Positions 24,859-36,152 are shown, counted from the first letter of the stretch. The stretch is 64,000 nucleotides of DNA from Sanderia malayensis (GCA_013076295.1 RQOL01000658.1:4705083-4769082); one strand, 5' to 3'. Notes: generated from the letters alone by a model not told the origin. Translations and numbers: made by a program.

Positions 24859-25862
24859 AAAAAAGGTCGTAAATTTGAGCACGTAATTAGATAATAATAT
24901 GAAAACGAATCTATTATTTAGAAGCATTTATTATGTGCTATCAATTATGTTTGCACTATCTGATGTGAACGTCTTTTGGATACCGGGAACTGAAACCATT
25001 TTTGAACTTTTTATAATCTGAAAGAGCGTATTGAGTTACCCCGAATTCTGAAGTTTTTCGAAAATTGGAGCTATATTTAGCGAGATACGGGGGCAAACGT
25101 GACGAAATGTTTTCAGCCAAAAAGCGGCATCCGGATTACTTAATCAGCCTCGTTCTGAATTTTGTGAAGTCGAATTATGTACGGAAGTGATTTTAACGCA
25201 CTGAACCTTCTAATGTATTGGGCATCCATATCGACTAAAAACGAATGAAAATTTCAAATAAAATGATCATATATAAATTTATATATAGCTATGTGTGAAC
25301 CATAATAATTATGTAAAGACATTCCTTTGGCAAATTGGTTGTCTAAAAAAGGTTTCAATCGCGTGAAAAAAATAACAGCATTCACATGTTTCAAGTAAAT
25401 TCCAGCATAAAATCGCGCAAAAACTTCACCTCATAATTGCCAGATGAGGCTACCTATGCGTTATTTCTATTTAGAAATATTTTTTTACTATTACCTATTT
25501 TTGAGAAATATTTCCAATTTTTGAAAAGAGCACCCATACAAATCAACATGTACAATACAATGATATTCACACATTTATCTATTTTCTGGTGAAATTCTAC
25601 ATAATTGTTTATAAGAAAGTTTCTTTCAGCCCGAGAGCCAATGTTTCTAAATATGATGGACATCTTTCAAGACACTCTTGACCAGAGTGTTAGTGTTAGA
25701 ACTAATAACTTCTAAAACTTACTCAACGAAAGACGAGTAAAGCTCGAAATGTCGTTTAATTTATTAATTCTATTGCACAGTTTTAGCTTACTTAAAAAGT
25801 ATATGTATTGTTTATATTTCATCATTTGATGTGCTGAACACAAACAATTTGGATTTTATTTA

Positions 25863-26265
25863 CACGTTTTTTTTATAAGAAACCTGGCTCAAGGCCTAGT
25901 AGTAAAAGTTTCTTAATTTTTAGCCACATTTTAGTTCTAAAAGTTTCTTAAATGTTTCTTAATTTAATGAAAAATGTTGCAGTGAAAACGAAGAAAAAAA
26001 CGTGGATGTGGCAAAATATTAGTATTATGACAAAGAAAAATCGTCAATGCGAAAAATCGTCAATGCGAAAAATCGTCCTGTTGAGCCGACAATGTTATGC
26101 TTAGCACATAAAACATACTTACTGTAGTTGACATTTGTTAAATCCGTGAGGGAAAAACGTGTTTCCGAAACTTCTAATGTTTCTTAGATATTTCCCTGTA
26201 GTTCTAAAAGTTTCTTAAATTTTAGGGCGTCTAGATCTATGTTTCTTATTATAAAAAAAAACGTG
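25863..26265. mobile_element. Tc1/mariner-type MITE (TATAAGAAACC family)
   Basis: Ends are CACGTTTTTTTTATAAGAAACC and an inverted partner finishing AAAACGTG, flanked by TA on both sides. The paralogous empty site at about 30421-30435 reads ttattTAatcaacg with one TA, so insertion boundaries and TA duplication are direct. Confidence 0.85.
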
Positions 26266-26551
26266 TAATCAACGAAATACGGTATTGGGCCTAATTTTTG
26301 TTGAAGTTTTCGATAATTCTATGGCCTAATTGTTTCTGTGACGCAATAATTGAGGATAATTCAGAGGCACCAAAATAATTCTGACCAGACATTGAGCAAT
26401 AATAAGAACGTAAACACGGAAAACATTCCTGACATTGTGGGGCATCGAATCATCGAATTCAAAACTAATATTCTCCTACCTAAATTGCTAAATTTACTAC
26501 GGTCCAAGAATTGCAGCTCGGGATTCAGGTTCAGCAGAAGTGTCCACTTAC

Positions 26552-26575
26552 CTGGCTAAATTGCATATTACAATT
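26552..26575 (-). pseudogene. Tail of AIMP2 exon 5 in the duplicated block
   Basis: 24 bases identical to the end of AIMP2 exon 5, followed by its GTAAGTGG donor. The match stops abruptly, so it is only a duplication edge. Confidence 0.75.
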
Positions 26576-27653
26576 GCAAACGAACTATTGCAAACGAACA
26601 TGTCAGAAAGAATTTTTGTTGTCCTTTCACTCTGTTGGCAGGAAAACCTTTTAGAAAAAATTAAAAGTTGACCCAGGTTTAAGTGTTATAAAAAGTAGTA
26701 AAAACAATAAATTGTTCAATGTTTAAAAACAAGTGGAACAAAAAATTTGAGCATTAAATGCAACGCTTTGGGTAATAGCATTTGTGCAAGGACGTTTGTA
26801 GGTATGAACTCCATACTGAAATTTGGTAGCGAATTGAAAGTTGCAGATGCCTTGACAACTTTTTGGGGACTTTGATAAATGGTTATCTCTGTTATATTTA
26901 CCGTGATATTTTAACTTCATGTATGTTTTTGCATAAATACACGGAATAAATTCACACAAAACCTGTAGGTAGGTACCAGGGCCATGTCAGCAAAGCTAGA
27001 AGGGCCCTGGGTTCGAGGTTGGGTGGGGCAGGACGATATATCAAGTTGAAAAAATGGCCGCCATTGGAGGGCGAGAATGGCGTCTGGAGGGTGAGCCTCG
27101 TTACCCCTCTAGATTATCTTATCTCCGACTTCTATGGGCAAAACCAAGTGATAATGGTGCAGCTTTAAATGAATGATTAGAAACTGGTTTCGTTATACAT
27201 GTCAACAGTGTAGATAAGCAAGAATAATGCGAAATTGTCGGCATAGATATATCGGCATAATATTTCAGATATTTAAAGATTCAGATAATTAACTTTTCAT
27301 GGCCGACAAATATATATTCAATTCTTTGTTGGATGATAGAGTTGTTTTAAGAAATGCAAGTCATTACTTCAATGTTATGAGGTTAGAATTCACCTGCTCT
27401 AAATGTTACGCAGAGATGTAGCCAGGGGGAGCTCGGCAAACACACACATAACCTTGCAGCAAAATTCATTAATTATTACACTCACAAAATGATATCATAT
27501 GACAACCAGCATTAGGTAACGACTACCCCGTTTAGAATCCCTGCCTATGGCAAAAATGCCTTGCAAATAGAATTAATCATTCAATATATTGGAAATAATA
27601 TACTGATACAGTGTAACTGTGCATACAATGGCAGGTGGCCTGTGGATACAAAC

Positions 27654-27660
27654 TATATAT
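27654..27660 (+). promoter_or_regulatory. TATA-like box of paralogue 4
   Basis: TATATAT lies 55 bases before the ATG in a flank nearly identical to that of paralogue 2. Confidence 0.3.
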
Positions 27661-27714
27661 GTCATGATAGCGGCATTAGAAGCTAAATTCCTTCAAAGGA
27701 AGATATAGGCAACA

Positions 27715-29905
27715 ATGAAACAAACAGGATTCCATATGCTATGTCATACTTGTGCATTACTTTGCATGTTATGGTTGGTAATTGTTGCAGATGAAGAACA
27801 TTCGAGTACAAAGCGTGCTGCATTTTCTATTGCACAATCAGATGATGCAACTACGTCAAGAATTGTAGTTGCAAGCTTACAATCACCAAGCGATTTAGCA
27901 TGCTCTCAAAAATGCCTCCGAAATGAAAAGTGCAAATTCAAGATATATCATGTTGAAACAAAGAAATGCGAGTTGCTTGCATCCATTTATGAAGAAGATT
28001 TCAACAATGAAAAAGCAATACCATTCAAGAAAGAAAAGATCTTAACCAAGGTAAGCCAAATAAAACTAATTGCTTAGAGTTTTTGTGTGGCAAATAAGTA
28101 ACAAGTTTAAGGTGGATATCCATCTATTTGTGTCGACATAAATGCTTGCGCCTCACTCAATTCTAACTAAAAAAAGTAAATGGATTATCATCATATCATT
28201 AAAGATCAATCTTGAATTATCATTATAGAAAGATGGTTTGTGCAAATCATCAACTAGAATTGGTTGCAGTGAAAATTGCGAGTGTGTTCAAATATGGAGA
28301 TTTGGAGAGCTGATATACACTTGCAGCTGCACAAAGCAAGGTAATAATTCTTTAGTATACTTTGAAACAAAGATAAAATTAAAAGGAGAAATTAATTACA
28401 GGCCTTTTTATAACAAACAGTCCATAATAAGTCGACCCCTGAGATGAAAAAAATTAAGAAACCGTAATGCTAATCCCTTCCATCCTCTCACTCTGAAACG
28501 GTTACAAAGAGGACACGGGCTTTCTTAGAAAGAACTTAACACAGACCTCTTTCTTAAAGTTCTTTATTTTAGAACCTGTTTTGACCAAATTGCAGTACTA
28601 AAAGTATTTTGATAGTTACCGTATTTCCTCTAAAGAACGCCGCCCTCTGATAAACGCCGCCCTCTATTGAACGCCGCACTTTAAGCCAAGCATTTGTAAT
28701 AAACGCCGCCCTCCATTGAACGCTGCATCTTCAAAAGCAGCGTTGATTAGAAAACACACGTCAGCGAAAGCTATGAAAGTTTTCGTGTCATAGATAAGGA
28801 CTCTGACGGAGACAATACATTGACATTGATATACTTTAGCGTGAACACATCATTTGTGAACTTTAAAACATTTTTCATAAAGTCTTTTATTACGTGTTTT
28901 TGGGAAAAGAAGACATTGTCTATTTTTACTTTGTTCATCTCACTTTTAATTTTGTAAAGAACGCCTCCCTCTAATGAACGCTGCCCTCTATTAAACGCCG
29001 CATGCAAAAATTGGATTTTGAAAAGAACGCCCCGGCGTTCTTTAGAGGAAATACGGTATACATCAGTCCCCAATATTTTACCGCCTGGTATTCTTACTAC
29101 CAAAAAGCTATTTGGGAAATCTGGGAAGTATATTTCTCTAAAATTCCGATGTGGTATATTAACAAAACATTAATTTGGAACCACCATAAGCATGCTATGA
29201 AATTTTTTCGAGATCCAAATTGTCAAATCTTCTCTTCAAAAGAATTTGGAACAACGGAAAAATAAAAGTAAAATAAAATCAGGTCTCTTGTTAAATATAA
29301 TCTCAATTGCAGGTGTCTACGGATCTTGCAACGAAGCAATGTGGAAAAACACACGACAACAAGGGATATATGCCATAAAACCACGTGGTTTGCGGAAAGA
29401 AATAATAGTTGAATGTGCGGCAAATGCGGAAGAAATAAGGTCGCGATCATTTCTTGTGCTTCATCACGACAGTGAATTATTAACCCAAGTTCAAGGATAC
29501 GAAGATCCAGGATCATACGTTAAAAATTTTACCTATGAGTTCGACCTGAATACAATCATATCAATTATGAGATATTCATATTTTTGTCAACAACAGGTAA
29601 GGGCTGATTGCTATCACGCAGCAATCACTGGATATACTTGGATAAAAGGCCGAATTGATAGAAAGCTGGATTGGGGTGGTGGATTTAGCAACTCCACTGG
29701 TTGCGCATGCGGAATAAGAAACAGCTGTGTAGACAGAAATGAAAAATGTAACTGTGACAAAAATGATTCCAAATGGCGTGTAGATGAAGGGTATGTTAAA
29801 GATAAAAATGTCTTGCCAATAATGGGTATAGCAGTTGGAGGAACGGGGCATTACTCTGGGCGTTTTCGCTACACAATAGGTCCGTTATTGTGCAGAAATT
29901 TCTAA
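27715..29905 (+). CDS. Secreted PAN - EGF-like - CNTNAP-type fibrinogen-like protein, paralogue 4
   Basis: Exons 27715-28050, 28229-28340 and 29313-29905 join in phase to 346 residues. The layout is signal peptide (ALLCMLWLVIVA), PAN/Apple-like region, EGF-like exon (CKSSTRIGC..CECVQIWRFGE) and fibrinogen-like domain (LVLHHDSELLTQVQGYEDPG, WIKGRIDRKLDWGGG, CACGIRNSCVD, CNCDKNDSKW). It is the most divergent in exon 3: an insertion-rich patch after VEC (AANAEEIRSRSF), CQQQ instead of CKQ, and AAITG. Its promoter flank is that of paralogue 2 while intron 2 matches paralogue 1, so it is a mosaic. A MITE sits in intron 2. Confidence 0.88.
28619..29056. mobile_element. Tc1/mariner-type MITE in intron 2 of paralogue 4
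   Basis: Terminal inverted repeats CCGTATTTCCTCTAAAGAAC and its complement are flanked by TA at 28617-28618 and 29057-29058. The same intron in paralogue 1 (about 14640-14655) reads gatagttatacaccagtcc, the empty site with a single TA. Inside are several degenerate aacgccgccctct units. Confidence 0.9.
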
Positions 29906-30702
29906 AATTTTGTAAAGCTAAACAGCTTTACAAAATTGGACTGAACTACACAGTCACAAGACTAGCAGTACCGCTAAAGTAATTAAAATAATGCCTAATT
30001 AAAAATCACGGATATGTTTCATAATCACAAAAAGTTCGAGTTCTATTGTTGGTAGTTCTAGATGAATGGTAGACGTTGGCAAAATGTTGTTTGCAGAAAA
30101 CTTTAAAAAGGAGCAAAATTTGATCTTCAATTATTTGAATTTGAATTGTGCAAGAGTTTGAACTGTCCAAAATAATGGGTTGCATTATATATTTATCTAT
30201 CATAAATATGATGGACATCTTTCAAGACACTCTTGACCAGAGTGTTAGTTTTAGAACTAATAACGTTTCAAACTTACTCAACGAAAGACAAGTAAAGCTC
30301 GAATTTTAATAATTTATAATTTATTAATTCTATTGCACAGTTTTAATTTACTTAAAAAGTATATGTATTATTTATATTTCATCATTTGATGTACTGAACA
30401 CAAACAATTTGGATTTTATTTAATCAACGAAATACGGTATTGGGCCTTGAGTTTTGTTGAAGTTTCCGATAATTCTATGGCCTAATTATTTCTGTGACGC
30501 AATAATTGAGGATAATTCAGAGGCACCAAAATAATTCCGACCAGACATTGAGCAATAATAAGAAAGTAAACATGGAAAACATTCCTTGTGGGGCATCGAA
30601 TCATCGAATTCAAAGCTAATATTTTGCTACCTAAATTCCTAAATTTACTACGGTCCAAGAATTGCAGCTCGGGATTCAGGTTCAGCAGAAGTGTCCACTT
30701 AC
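29906..30702. other. Spacer between paralogue 4 and AIMP2
   Basis: Holds 30205-30726, the source or sister of the block at 25650-26575. The AIMP2 terminal exon should lie at or below here but could not be identified. Confidence 0.5.
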
Positions 30703-33700
30703 CTGGCTAAATTGCATATTACAATTCAGATACCATTCCTTTGCATTGCCTGTTAGAGACTTGGCTAGATTTTTCGTCATAGTAATAGCACTCCAAACCA
30801 CATTGTCAGCCAACGTGAGGTCATCACAAGCGAGGAATTTGTTGCATGCTAAGGCTTTATTCATTGATTGCATCAAGGCTTTTTGCTCAAATGCCCCATT
30901 TCGGATCTTTATAGAAAATAAAAAATTAAAGTCAATGTTTAATGAAATGGTACTCCCTAACTTGATAACAACATAAAAATGCATCTAAAGCAAAATCTAC
31001 AATTAGAAAATGTTCCTCAAACTCTCATAATCTCTCATAATTTTAAGCTTCGTTTTGCATGTTTTATGTTTAAACCCATGATAACTCAAGCCTCAAGCAA
31101 GTACAATGTTTCTCCCAGGTAACCTTCTTATAAATGTCTGGATGTGTGTGCGTGAATGGGACATAAAATGCTCATACCGTAAATGAAGAAATTAGCGCCC
31201 CCTGCCAAATAACTGCCCTGCCGAGTAAGCGCCCGGGATAAAGGCAATATTTTGCAACAAACAACCCCTGCTTGAATAAGCACCCCAGAAGCAAACTGGG
31301 CTGGTCGTTTAATCATCTCGGCCTCCGTGTAAGCCAACTCGAAGTGAAAATATTTCTTTTCATTCTTCGAAATTTCTGTAAAGAAAACTGTCAATCCTCA
31401 AATCGTCTGTAAAGGTTGAAAAATTCGCTGAAACGACTTAAGTCCAATTTCGCATATTCTCGGTCCAGCCACCCACAGATGAAACATAGTTTTCTTCTTT
31501 GTTTTTCATAAAATAATCTATGATACGAGAGAGTTCAATAGGAATATGACAAACCAGGGTCCCCCATCAAAATTGGAACAAACTGGAAATAAATTTCCTC
31601 CTTTAAATGGTGTGAGCAATATTCAACAAGCGCCCCTGCCGAATTAGCCGCCCATGCCGAATTAGCGCCCCTTTAAAACATTATCTTTTAAATAAGGGCC
31701 TGGGGCGCTAATTTCTTCATTTACAGTACACACATGTCTTACATATTTACCTGTAGAGTGGCCACAGAAATCCAATGATCAATTAAGCAAACAACATCTT
31801 CATTAAGAGATTCAAATAGATCAGGTGAAAATGCACGACACAAGTATCGTGCAATATTGGCATCTCCTCTTATTGCTGTCTGCAACCGTGGACATATGAG
31901 CAAGGACGGTCCAAAAATTTCTAGAATACAAAAACATTACACCCAATGTAACCTGGACTATGATGTAATCTGGAGTATTTTATTTAAATCATTGCCCAAA
32001 CAGCATCATTATATCATTTTATTACCTTCTTTCCAAATGAAAGTCATTGTTAATCCTCTATGAGATTGTATAATGGCATCCATATTTGCTCCAACACATT
32101 GCAGAAGATAACTTGGTACTTGCTGTTTCAGTGAAGAATGCTTGTGTACAGCTGATGATATTTCAATACCTCTCTGTTTCAGAAGATGAAGCATTACAAA
32201 AGCACTAACAGGTGGGTCTGATGGCTTTGCTGTGATGACAATATCTAAATCTTGTGGCAGTCCAGATTCAACCTTTTAAGACAAAAACATTAATTCTATT
32301 GAAAAAAGGGTTCTCTATATCTACGTTTGTCTAAAGCATTCCAGGGCTATCATAGAGACATGTGTATTAGTCGATAGTTTCAAAACCAACTAAATGGTCT
32401 AACCTAGCCAGTTTGCAATATATGGCTTTTTAAAACAAGATCAATTCTTGAATGCCAACAAAAGATGATCTATCATTCTCTATTATTCTCATTCACATTG
32501 TTAAGTTTTTATCAAGTGTGCAAGTATTCAAGTCAAGCTATTCAGAGCAAACAAAAATATGGGCATTTATTTAAAGCATACAACTCTATCCCAATTTAAA
32601 TGAGAACAAAGATTACAACTACTTACATTTGCTTTTCTTGGCTGTTTGCTCTGTTCATCTTTTGATGTACAATGACTGTGTTGTTTTTCTAAACTCTGTT
32701 GCATGTTTTCACTGATGCCTGCCTTGTCAGCAAGTCTTTTGATTTCATTTTCCAAGCAACCGAGATCACAAAGAATTCTCTCTTGCCTTTGTATCAAATT
32801 TCTTATTTCATCGTCATTGCCATCTTCAAAAACCTACAATTACATTCACTCGCAAGGTATAGAATAGAAGATACAGATTTAAATCTGCACATATACATAT
32901 TTCTACTATAAAATGGACAGTAGATATGTGTCCTTGCAATTAAAAGCACGAGATTGTGACAAAAATGTCTTCTTTGACCTCCCAGACCCACTTCGCTCAG
33001 AGTAGCTGCAAATTAATATCACAGTGTTGCTTGGCCTTAAAATTTACGTAGTTGTTGTATGAGTTGAATTATTGACGAAGCCCTTGGCTCAAAAATTCAC
33101 CAACAATCTCTAAATTAACGGGATATATATAGCATTGGGATGGCTATACCGTACCTACCGTAAATGACGAAATTAGAGCCTCCTGCCAAATAACCGCCCC
33201 TGCCGAATAACCGCCCCCGGGATAAAGGCAATTTTTGTAATAAGCGCCCCTGCTTGAATAAGTGCCTCCCTAAACAAACGGGGCGCTTATTTGAATATAT
33301 AGAACGGCCTGATCCATTGTTTCAAGGAAAAGCAGCCTTGCCAAGCTGGAAGGGAGGTTTTAAAAAGTCAATTGAAAATCCTAAGCGAAAAAGATGTTGA
33401 TCCGTTTGAAATTGGGGAAAGCGATGTTGCAATAGCAGGACCTGAATTTCTAATGGTTGATTCAGACCATGAAGAGGATGAAGAAATCGACATCTAAGAC
33501 AGTTCATTTTTTAATTCTGTTGCAAGAATGTCTTCCAGTTACCTCTTTCTTTGCCTTTATAGCTTCCATATCAGGCCCATTGTGGAAGGAGATATCACCT
33601 TGAATATTCTTCATTTTGTACATGCAACCAGGCAATGGTACATCGTATTCTAATTCCACATAACGAGGACATGTGTACATGCTTCGGTCATTCATCTTGG

Positions 33701-33707
33701 CAGCCAT
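30703..33707 (-). CDS. AIMP2: Aminoacyl-tRNA synthetase complex-interacting multifunctional protein 2 (3' end unresolved)
   Basis: AIMP2 (p38) is the scaffold of the cytosolic multi-tRNA-synthetase complex and binds lysyl-tRNA synthetase through its N-terminus. Minus-strand exons: 33543-33707, 32627-32833, 32026-32272, 31751-31920 and 30703-30906, with GT..AG borders and agreeing phases, giving 331 residues before the last exon. Diagnostic matches to human AIMP2: a start-proximal MY..., LPGCMYKMKNI; a leucine-rich helix in exon 2; DIVITAKPSDPPVSAFVMLH, AVHKHSSLKQQVP, LLQCVG and LTMTFIWKE in exon 3; ANIARYLCRAF and LIDHWISVA in exon 4; FEQKALMQSMNKAL and LTLADNVVWSAI in exon 5. The last are the GST-C fold. 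Start is ATG at 33707; an in-frame ATG four codons on (33695) has a better context. After exon 5 a consensus donor GTAAGT follows, so a short last exon is missing; reading through would add only VSGHFC and a stop. Confidence 0.92.
31177..31726. mobile_element. MITE with GCGCCCC-rich terminal inverted repeats, in an AIMP2 intron
   Basis: Left end CCGTAAATGAAGAAATTAGC and right end inverted GCTAATTTCTTCATTTACAG, flanked by TA at 31175-31176 and 31727-31728. Fits a Tc1/mariner-like element of 550 bp between AIMP2 exons 4 and 5. Confidence 0.85.
33158..33302. mobile_element. Left part of a related GCGCCCC-type element
   Basis: CCGTAAATGACGAAATTAGAG preceded by TA, followed by CTGCCAAATAACCGCCCCTGCCGAATAA and CCCGGGATAAAGGCAA as in the element at 31177. 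A TTACGG end followed by TA at 34141-34148 may be its right terminus, but the AIMP2 first exon lies between, so the right edge is uncertain. Confidence 0.55.
33303..33497 (+). pseudogene. C-terminal remnant of a pogo/Tigger-like transposase
   Basis: A 64-codon frame follows directly on the terminal part of the 33158 element and reads NGLIHCFKEKQPCQAGREVL, then SEKDVDPFEIGES and an acidic end DSDHEEDEEIDI plus stop. The layout (CF..KQPC-like stretch, acidic tail) recalls C-termini of pogo/Tigger-type DDE transposases. There is no catalytic domain in the window, so it would be a 3' fragment. From memory, not verified. Confidence 0.35.
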
Positions 33708-34951
33708 CAAAAAGAGGTAGATGATTGATATCAACAGTCGAAAGAAGGTGTCCGCGCAGTGCAGTTGTCTGCCTGGCCTGAAATCAGCATTTGGCTGAAG
33801 GTCCATACTTCTCTCAAACGTTTTGCCTTCAGCAGTCAAATTCATGTTGAGTAAGAAAAGAATCAATGGTTATGGATATTAGAAAGAAAACAGGTTGGGA
33901 GAAACTTTCCAGAAAAGCATTAACCCCGCCGGAACGGCGAAACTCTCTTTTGCCCCCCCCCCCCTCTTGCCAAGGCGGGTCGCTGGCATTTGCATTGCAT
34001 GGGCTCTATTCGAAGTCAAAAGTACCGAAAATACGCAATAGCATTTTAACACCTTGATATAACTTAGTTTACTTTTTACCCCCCCCCCCCCCATCAAAGT
34101 GATTTGCAGTAAAATGCCGCCTTTAATCTTAAAAAAGAATTTACGGTACAAAATACAAGAAATAAGAAAGACGTACTATTATTGATTCTGTTCATTCGCA
34201 GAGAAAGCAATAACAATGGGAACCCCACGCCACAAGTGTTCAAAAGTTGTTGATCAACGGGGATCGAAGGACAGAATAAATAAAAAATACTGCACCACTT
34301 TTATTCAAGATCACTGCTCCACCAAGGTCGAAGGCAAAACCTCAAAACAAACTACCAAATTTTTGCTGAAGATCGCTGTTCCACTCACTTTAAAGGCAAT
34401 ACGATAGAAAACCCACCCCAACTTTGTTGAAGATTGCTTTTCCAGTAAGCAATAACAATAAAAAATGCACCCCATTTCTGTTGAAGATCGCTGTTCCACT
34501 CCGTCGAAGGCAAATTATAGGGAGCCTTCCTGGTATTGATCAATGAACGCTGATTTTCAATCACTTGCCTGCATGACAGGTTCCGGGGAGATGATACAGT
34601 TTTAATACTCCCAAAGTGAATAATGTGGAAAATTAAAACAGAGCTTTTATGTGTGATGTGAGTCTCGGTTTAAAGTGAGCCTCGATTCAGTAAAGTCAGA
34701 CCAACTCAAAACGACCCTGTCGGAAAAGCTCAAAAGCGAAATAACTCTAGGTAAGTAGGGATGTTTTATTTTTTTAGCTCGAAAGCATTGAATGTTACTT
34801 CTTCTACCAGGTTATTAAGATCGATGGTCCATGCCATTTTCGATAACTACTGCTGCCCATTCAGACATAAAGTAATCATCAAATAACGAAATATAACAAT
34901 CCCATTTTAGATACTGCACATCGACCATATTGTGGACAAAAACAATCGAAG
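33708..34951. other. Upstream region of AIMP2 and of the small secreted-protein gene
   Basis: Holds the AIMP2 5' leader (the frame stays open to about 33866 on the minus strand), poly-C runs at 33951-33965 and 34079-34092, and the tandem repeats listed separately. Otherwise nothing supported. Confidence 0.5.
34299..34517. repeat. Imperfect tandem repeat, about 60-70 bp period, four units
   Basis: Units share a core like gttgaagatcgctgttccac followed by aaggcaa: about 34302, 34366, 34432 and 34479. Units differ by several substitutions. Confidence 0.7.
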
Positions 34952-36152
34952 ATGAAAGTAAGTTATCAAATCCTTCTCCATACAAATGTTAATGGACCAT
35001 ATTTATAATATATTTTCATTTTCACAGATTCGACTTGTTACATCAACAGTGTGTGCGTTGTATGACTTTATTTTGTTAGTTGACGCAATGTTCTTCACAA
35101 ATATTTCAAAAAACGAATTCTTACCCTTAGGATATTTAAATTAATTTCATGCTATAAGCGGAAGTTTTCATGATCAATGCAAACTGACGTTGAAGATTAA
35201 TACTTGTATTTAGATCCTGTTCCTGCCCAGAGTATAGTTGCAAAGTCACTTGAAAGGACCGTGAAAAACAAAGAATGACTGTATGTAATACGAGAGTGTG
35301 GCATGATCCACAAAAAGAGAAAAAGCCATGACATCAAATAGTCAACAAGGTTCAGCCTGATAAAGTGCTGCAGTCTCACATGCTAATCAAATGTTTCGCG
35401 TTCATATTATGATCAAATGCTTCAAGTTCACAACTTTCCAATTAGTAAAAAAGACAAGATTCTAATACTGATAAGCCGCAATTGTAAGAAAATTTATAAA
35501 AGAGATGGGCTGAATTCACCGCCACGTCATTTCTGGAAACTCAAATTCACAACTTTTTTCATTGTCACATAAATTTTAGGCTGCATCATTAGCTGTTTAC
35601 AATAAAACCATTAGTCATAACTTGTAAATTTGCATTTTCTAGCTTTTCGCTGCAGTGTTAATACTGCATCTAATGACTGTGGTGACAGAAGCAAAATGGA
35701 CAAAGCTAAACTGCAGACCAGTTTGCTATGGCGCAAAAGGAAACTCGTATGGAGTATTTTTGGTTAACAATAATATTGAAGCCTACCAGGTAAAGTTGGA
35801 GCGCATAAACGGAAGAATTGGTTGTGCTGCTTCATCGACTGGTTACTTCAACTGCCCTTATCGTTCATTAAAGAAGTACTTTGAAGTGCACGTTACAGAT
35901 TCAAAGAATCAGATCATCGTTCCTGCTGCCCCAATACAGTTTTATCATTTGAAACACAAGGCATTTTATCATCTGAACGGTAATCCAGTTGGTACTACCA
36001 AGGTTGTTCTGTCCACCGGCTTAAATCCATACATGTTTAAAAAAGGAGAGGTGTACAGGGTGTGGTATGGCGAAGATCTTTATGATCTTTGGGAGGAGAC
36101 AATAATGGACAACTGTGTGTTAATGTCTTTGCATTGGAATAAGATTTATTAA
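34952..36152 (+). CDS. Small secreted cysteine-containing protein, two exons
   Basis: Not recognised. Exon 1 contributes only ATGAAA (34952-34957) before GTAAGT. Exon 2 is 35643-36152 behind TTTTCTAG. Joining gives a textbook signal peptide (MKLFAAVLILHLMTVVTEA) and a 171-residue protein. The mature part has five Cys (LNC, PVC, IGC, FNC, DNC) and no membrane segment or glycosylphosphatidylinositol-like tail. Its end contains YRVWYGEDLYDLWEE; I recall a VWYGEDL-type motif in unnamed cnidarian secreted proteins but cannot confirm. The start is chosen because the two-codon exon supplies the missing Met-Lys at the right phase; without it the frame has no ATG before residue 17. Function unknown. 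Confidence 0.7.

Larger units (their letters stand above)
25650..26575. repeat. Duplicate of the AIMP2 downstream region, with a MITE inserted
   Basis: Matches 30205-30726 over its whole length (aaatatgatggacatctttc at the left; ctggctaaattgcatattac at the right), interrupted by a 403-bp element. Its right end contains the last 24 bases of AIMP2 exon 5 with the splice donor, so the copied segment began inside that exon. Confidence 0.85.
24859..27653. other. Spacer before paralogue 4, with a block duplicated from the AIMP2 3' side
   Basis: No gene. It includes the duplicated block at 25650-26575 and, from about 27120, a flank shared with paralogue 2. The remainder has nothing I can support. 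Confidence 0.6.

Noticed and set aside
34128..34148. Right terminus of the element starting at 33158
   Set aside because: Only about ten bases (TTTACGG plus TA) fit, and the AIMP2 first exon would lie inside the element; left as an open possibility, not called.
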